Source: Clostridia bacterium
GTDB taxonomy: Bacteria > Bacillota > Clostridia > Oscillospirales > Acutalibacteraceae
Assembly (NCBI GenBank): GCA_017399065.1
Contig: JAFQEL010000041.1
Span: 1 to 64,000, forward strand
Direction of reading: 5' to 3'
DNA length: 64,000 nucleotides
Shown: positions 60,890-64,000 of the stretch, piece by piece
Layout of the letters: each line of letters opens with the position of its first letter
Position numbering within the stretch: position 1 is the stretch's first letter
Notes under the pieces: model-generated
What the model was told of the DNA's origin: nothing
Seen by the model: only the letters and a program-made list of their open reading frames with translations
Databases searched by the model: none
Position numbers and translations under genes: made by a program

Positions 60890-62212
60890 TTGAAAAAGTA
60901 TAAAAATTCTGTTGAGCGAAAAAAAGACAAGAAAAAACTGAAAACAGCGCTCGGTATTACTGTGCCGCTTGTACTTATCATCGGTGTTTTTCTCGGGCTC
61001 ACTTTGCCGATAATTATAAGCTATTATGATAACGCTTACGAAAAAGCGGAGATTGTTGAGCGAACTGATGAATATATACGTCCCGAGATGGACGAACAGC
61101 CGTCCGGATGGGAGGATGTTACATTAAGCGAGGATGAGCTCGGTAAAGATATTGCGGAGGAGCACGAAACTTTGCCGAACAGTGTAAATCAAAGCGGAAA
61201 TTCCAACAGCTATAACAGCACTAACTCCTTCGGAAATTCTGCAAATGCTGTCAGTGTTTACGGCAAAACACCTATATTCAAGGTTGAAAAGAAAGACCCG
61301 GATGTAGAAAATATACTTGTTCTCGGTACGGATTCAAGGGATGTTACACGTGAGCGCGGCAGAAGCGATGCAATTATAATTCTTTCTTACAATAAGAAAA
61401 CCGATGAGGTGAAAATGATATCGGTGCTTCGCGATTCGCTTGTTCCTATAGAGGGCCACGGATGGAACAGGATTAATTCCGCGTATTCATTTGACGGCGT
61501 GGGTCTTGCAGTCAATACAGTTAATCAGATATTTGACCTTGATATACAGCGGTTTGTGGTAGTCGATTTCAACGGCGTTAAAGATTTTATTAACAAGGTA
61601 GGCGGCGTTGACATAAAACTTACAAAGGCGGAGGCTGAATATTTTAATCGAACAGGTACGCTCGGCAAGCAGGTTGAGGAAGGAGTATGTCATCTCAGCG
61701 GTGCGCCGGCACTGACATATATGCGTACCAGGAAGCTTGACAGTGATTTTGGCAGAACCGGCCGTCAGCAAAAGATGATACAGGCTTTGGTTGACAAAAT
61801 TCTTGAGGAAAAAACCTTGCCTGAAATTTATGAGCTGACTGATTTTGCATTCAAATTGGTCAAAACCAACATAACGCTTCCGGAGCTGACGGGTGTGATA
61901 TCGGCAATAGCCGGGGCGAATAAAGGTAATAAAGACGAAGATGCTCAGGATGAAATCACCGGACTTGAAGGTATGACGGAATCGGAAGAAATGACAGAGT
62001 ATGAAAAAGATTATTCCGCGCAAGCAAACATATCCGAACCGACTCAGACTCAAGAGCGGACTGATAAAGCGGCAGGAGGCGGACTGAATATCCGGACACA
62101 GCACGTGCCGTATGACGGTGCGTTTTCATACAAGAGATATAACGGCATGGCTATTATATCATTTGATGTTGATGATGCTGCACGACGTATAAACAGCTTT
62201 ATTTACGGATGA
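60890..62212 (+). CDS. LytR-CpsA-Psr (LCP) family cell wall ligase
   Basis: 440 residues. TTG start with AAGGTGA. Short basic cytoplasmic tail, one membrane helix (about 20-45), an acidic Ser/Asn-rich linker, then the LCP domain: NILVLGTDSRD, RSDAIIILS, ISVLRDSLVPI, WNRINSAYSFDG and TYMRTRKLDSDFGRTGRQQ with the arginines and aspartates that bind polyprenyl pyrophosphate. Transfers wall polymers (teichoic acid or capsule) from the lipid carrier to peptidoglycan. It opens a typical exopolysaccharide locus: LCP, CpsB, Ig-like protein, Wzz/CpsC. Confidence 0.93.
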   Translation: MKKYKNSVERKKDKKKLKTALGITVPLVLIIGVFLGLTLPIIISYYDNAYEKAEIVERTDEYIRPEMDEQPSGWEDVTLSEDELGKDIAEEHETLPNSVNQSGNSNSYNSTNSFGNSANAVSVYGKTPIFKVEKKDPDVENILVLGTDSRDVTRERGRSDAIIILSYNKKTDEVKMISVLRDSLVPIEGHGWNRINSAYSFDGVGLAVNTVNQIFDLDIQRFVVVDFNGVKDFINKVGGVDIKLTKAEAEYFNRTGTLGKQVEEGVCHLSGAPALTYMRTRKLDSDFGRTGRQQKMIQALVDKILEEKTLPEIYELTDFAFKLVKTNITLPELTGVISAIAGANKGNKDEDAQDEITGLEGMTESEEMTEYEKDYSAQANISEPTQTQERTDKAAGGGLNIRTQHVPYDGAFSYKRYNGMAIISFDVDDAARRINSFIYG

Positions 62213-62230
62213 TTTTCAGGAGGTGTTTCC

Positions 62231-62953
62231 GTGACAGATATCCACTGCCATATTCTGCCCGGCGTTGATGACGGCTCGGGTGCTCTCAGCGATTCTCTTG
62301 AAATGGCACGCATTGCAGCAGCTTCGGGAATAAGCAGTATTGTTGCAACACCTCACTGCAATATACCGGGGCTTTGTAAAAACTACCGCAGTGAAAAATT
62401 AATATCAAATTTCAATGAGCTGCATGATGCACTGGAACGTAATTTGATTCCTGTTGATTTGTATTACGGTCAGGAAGTTTTCTTTACGGATGACTTTGAA
62501 AAACATTTTGAGCACGGAGATTTTTTAACGCTCAACGGCTCGAGATATATGCTGGTAGAGCTTGATTTTGAGATAAGTGAAGAAGAAGCGATAAAAAGCA
62601 TAAATCGCGTTGCTTCAACAGGTGTCGTGCCTGTTGCGGCACACCCTGAACGGTACGGCTTTATTGTTGAACGGCCCGACCGTGCAGTGCAGCTCTGCCG
62701 CGCAGGTGCTTTGCTCCAGCTCAACCGAAGCAGCATAGTAGGTGAGTTCGGTCAACGCATATATTCAGCGGCAAAATACATATTGGATAACGGGCTTGCC
62801 GATGCGGTTGCAAGCGATGCACACAGCCAATACAGCAGAATACCTGATTTTTCCGATGTGCATGAGGCGATATGCGAGAATTGGTCTTATGATTACGCAG
62901 ATATTCTTCTGAAAATAAATCCGACAAAAATAATTAAAAATGAAACGGTCTGA
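62231..62953 (+). CDS. CpsB/YwqE-type tyrosine-protein phosphatase (PHP family)
   Basis: 240 residues. GTG start with AGGAGG. MTDIHCHILPGVDDGS and ATPHCN supply the first metal ligands of the PHP fold. VELDFE, AHPERYG and ASDAHSQYSRIPDF complete it. CpsB dephosphorylates the tyrosine-rich tail of the CpsD kinase and so regulates capsule synthesis. It lies 18 bases after the LCP gene. The matching kinase is expected to the right of the window. Confidence 0.93.
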   Translation: MTDIHCHILPGVDDGSGALSDSLEMARIAAASGISSIVATPHCNIPGLCKNYRSEKLISNFNELHDALERNLIPVDLYYGQEVFFTDDFEKHFEHGDFLTLNGSRYMLVELDFEISEEEAIKSINRVASTGVVPVAAHPERYGFIVERPDRAVQLCRAGALLQLNRSSIVGEFGQRIYSAAKYILDNGLADAVASDAHSQYSRIPDFSDVHEAICENWSYDYADILLKINPTKIIKNETV

Positions 62954-62985
62954 AGACTGTTGCTTCAAAGAAAGGCGAAAATCGT

Positions 62986-63804
62986 ATGATAAAATGGCTT
63001 CAAAAAATAACTCTTCTGCTGTTTTCCGTAACGCTTGTTGCGTTTATTGCGTTTTCGGTTATAGACAGGATAAAAACCGATACTACCGTTCCGGTTATCA
63101 CTGTTGAGTCTGATACTATCGAGATGAGTGTCAGAGACAGCAAGGAGATGCTTCTCAGAGGCGTTACGGCGTTTGATGAGAAGGATGGAGATATTACGGA
63201 TAAGGTGCTTGTAGAGTCGGTATCAAAGTTTATAACTCCCGGTGAATGTACGGTAACCTATGCTGTTTCTGATTCTGACCGTCACGTTTCCAAGGTCACG
63301 CGTACGCTTCGCTATACCGATTACACAACACCGGAGTTTTATATGAAGCGTGCTTTGGTCTACTCGGTGGATGAGGATGTTGATATACGCTCGGCCATCG
63401 GTGCGAGAGACTGTATTGACGGTGATATCAGCGACAAGGTCACCATAACCGCGACTGATTTTGTTGAGAATACGGCAGGAGTTTTCACTGTGTCCGTATC
63501 GGCGGCAAACAGTATGGGCGATATGATATATCTTGATGTTACCGTGCACGTTGAAGGTAATGAGACGATGGCACCTCAGATTCAGCTTGAAAAGAGCCTT
63601 ATATATGTTAAGAAGGGCGAAACACCTGTATTTGAAGACTATATAAAAGAGGTCACGGTCAACGGTGTGCTTATGAAAAATTACAATCTTCTTGTTTCAA
63701 CTAACTATGACTGTGACAAGGAAGGTACATATAACGTACATTTCTATATTTCCACCAATGAGGGCTACGAGGGCCACTCTATACTTACGGTTGTTGTTGA
63801 ATAA
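62986..63804 (+). CDS. Anchored protein with DUF5011-type Ig-like domains
   Basis: 272 residues. One N-terminal membrane helix (about 5-25), then three Ig-like beta domains. The first two have the DUF5011/HYR-type pattern: VPVITVES...FDEKDGDITDKVLVES and ARDCIDGDISDKVTIT, where DGDIxDKV is the hallmark. The third is more divergent. No enzymatic motif. Lies inside the exopolysaccharide operon (32 bases after cpsB, AAAGGCG), so it is probably an envelope structural or assembly protein of this locus. Confidence 0.82.
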   Translation: MIKWLQKITLLLFSVTLVAFIAFSVIDRIKTDTTVPVITVESDTIEMSVRDSKEMLLRGVTAFDEKDGDITDKVLVESVSKFITPGECTVTYAVSDSDRHVSKVTRTLRYTDYTTPEFYMKRALVYSVDEDVDIRSAIGARDCIDGDISDKVTITATDFVENTAGVFTVSVSAANSMGDMIYLDVTVHVEGNETMAPQIQLEKSLIYVKKGETPVFEDYIKEVTVNGVLMKNYNLLVSTNYDCDKEGTYNVHFYISTNEGYEGHSILTVVVE

Positions 63805-63847
63805 TAATGATTATTTTGTTTCGCCTTAGTGCGAGAGGTGATGAGAT

Positions 63848-64000
63848 TTGAAGAGTAACAGATCGTGGTTTACGATAACTTTTGAATTGAACAGCCTGAT
63901 AAGAGACCTGGTAAGAAATATATGGGCGATTCTGCTTGCAGGTCTGATTGCGGCTATGGGAGTAAGCATTTTTGAAAAAAGTATATATACACCCAGCTAC
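63848..64000 (+). CDS. Wzz/CpsC-type chain-length determinant (3' truncated by window)
   Basis: 51 codons visible, still open at the window end. TTG start with AGAGGTGATGAG. FTITFELNSLIRDLVRNIWAILLAGLIAA is an N-terminal cytoplasmic segment followed by the first membrane helix, then EKSIYTPSY, the usual beginning of the extracellular loop in Wzz/YveK polysaccharide co-polymerases. Context (after CpsB and LCP) strongly supports this. It would control chain length and activate a CpsD-type tyrosine kinase. Confidence 0.75.
   Translation, partial: MKSNRSWFTITFELNSLIRDLVRNIWAILLAGLIAAMGVSIFEKSIYTPSY

Overview
The window looks like a chromosomal piece of an anaerobic, spore-forming member of the Clostridia, most likely a gut Oscillospiraceae/Ruminococcaceae. 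This is inferred from gene content, AGGAGG-type ribosome sites, TTG/GTG starts and moderate GC. Supporting genes are a SpoIIQ-like LytM protein with a sigma-F-like promoter, a SpoVT remnant, desulfoferrodoxin, a corrinoid-activase-like ASKHA protein, GH4 and GH13 glycosidases, and large secreted proteins with dockerin-like, BspA leucine-rich, PPC and SH/LytM-type modules. I saw no rRNA, tRNA or CRISPR array.

Layout. 1-1704: the end of a large serine recombinase reads in frame into the last ~150 codons of spoVT, so the window starts inside an element integrated in spoVT. 1743-4485: a secreted protein of unknown function, a CPA2 antiporter with a structured leader, and a small XRE regulator. 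4712-7711: a secreted M23/lectin/dockerin-like protein. 7712-8134: nested palindromic repeats. 8135-15396: LCAT-like hydrolase, DUF4434 protein, FAD oxidoreductase, GH4 glycosidase and metallophosphoesterase. 15451-20334 (minus): leader peptide, attenuator, heterodimeric ABC exporter and a secreted propeller-like protein. 20627-21977: a lipoprotein and a GIY-YIG nuclease gene set between 66-bp palindromes. 22012-28576: phosphatase, YgjV, and a quartet of two Gfo/Idh/MocA dehydrogenases and two sugar isomerase-like proteins with a hairpin array in the middle. 28629-39440: housekeeping and envelope genes (RluA, SpoIIQ, LexA, GuaB, VanY-like, FliB-like, DUF6056, phosphatase). 39442-41106: GH13. 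41231-50413: an Agr-type LytTR two-component system with a giant LRR protein, divergent from a PPC surface protein. 50657-60715: zinc-ribbon protein, ASKHA activase, MBL, Nudix, desulfoferrodoxin, ZIP transporter, GPH transporter plus LRR protein, phosphoesterase. 60890-64000: start of an exopolysaccharide locus (LytR/LCP, CpsB, Ig-like protein, Wzz/CpsC).

Four observations stand out. (i) The recombinase-spoVT junction suggests a skin-like intervening element in a sporulation gene. (ii) Three secreted-protein genes far apart (4712, 20627, 47189) share a promoter with two direct repeats exactly 21 bp apart, the second ending exactly 24 bp before an extended -10. This is the geometry of LytTR response-regulator sites, and a LytTR regulator is encoded divergently from the third copy. 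(iii) The ABC exporter pair is preceded by a 20-codon leader peptide and a near-perfect intrinsic terminator, as in BmrB/BmrCD of Bacillus subtilis. (iv) A GIY-YIG nuclease gene sits tightly between two copies of a 66-bp palindrome that is dispersed elsewhere in the window, which suggests a small mobile unit.

All family assignments come from reading motifs, without database searches. Starts were moved from the longest frame where a ribosome site clearly favours an internal codon.
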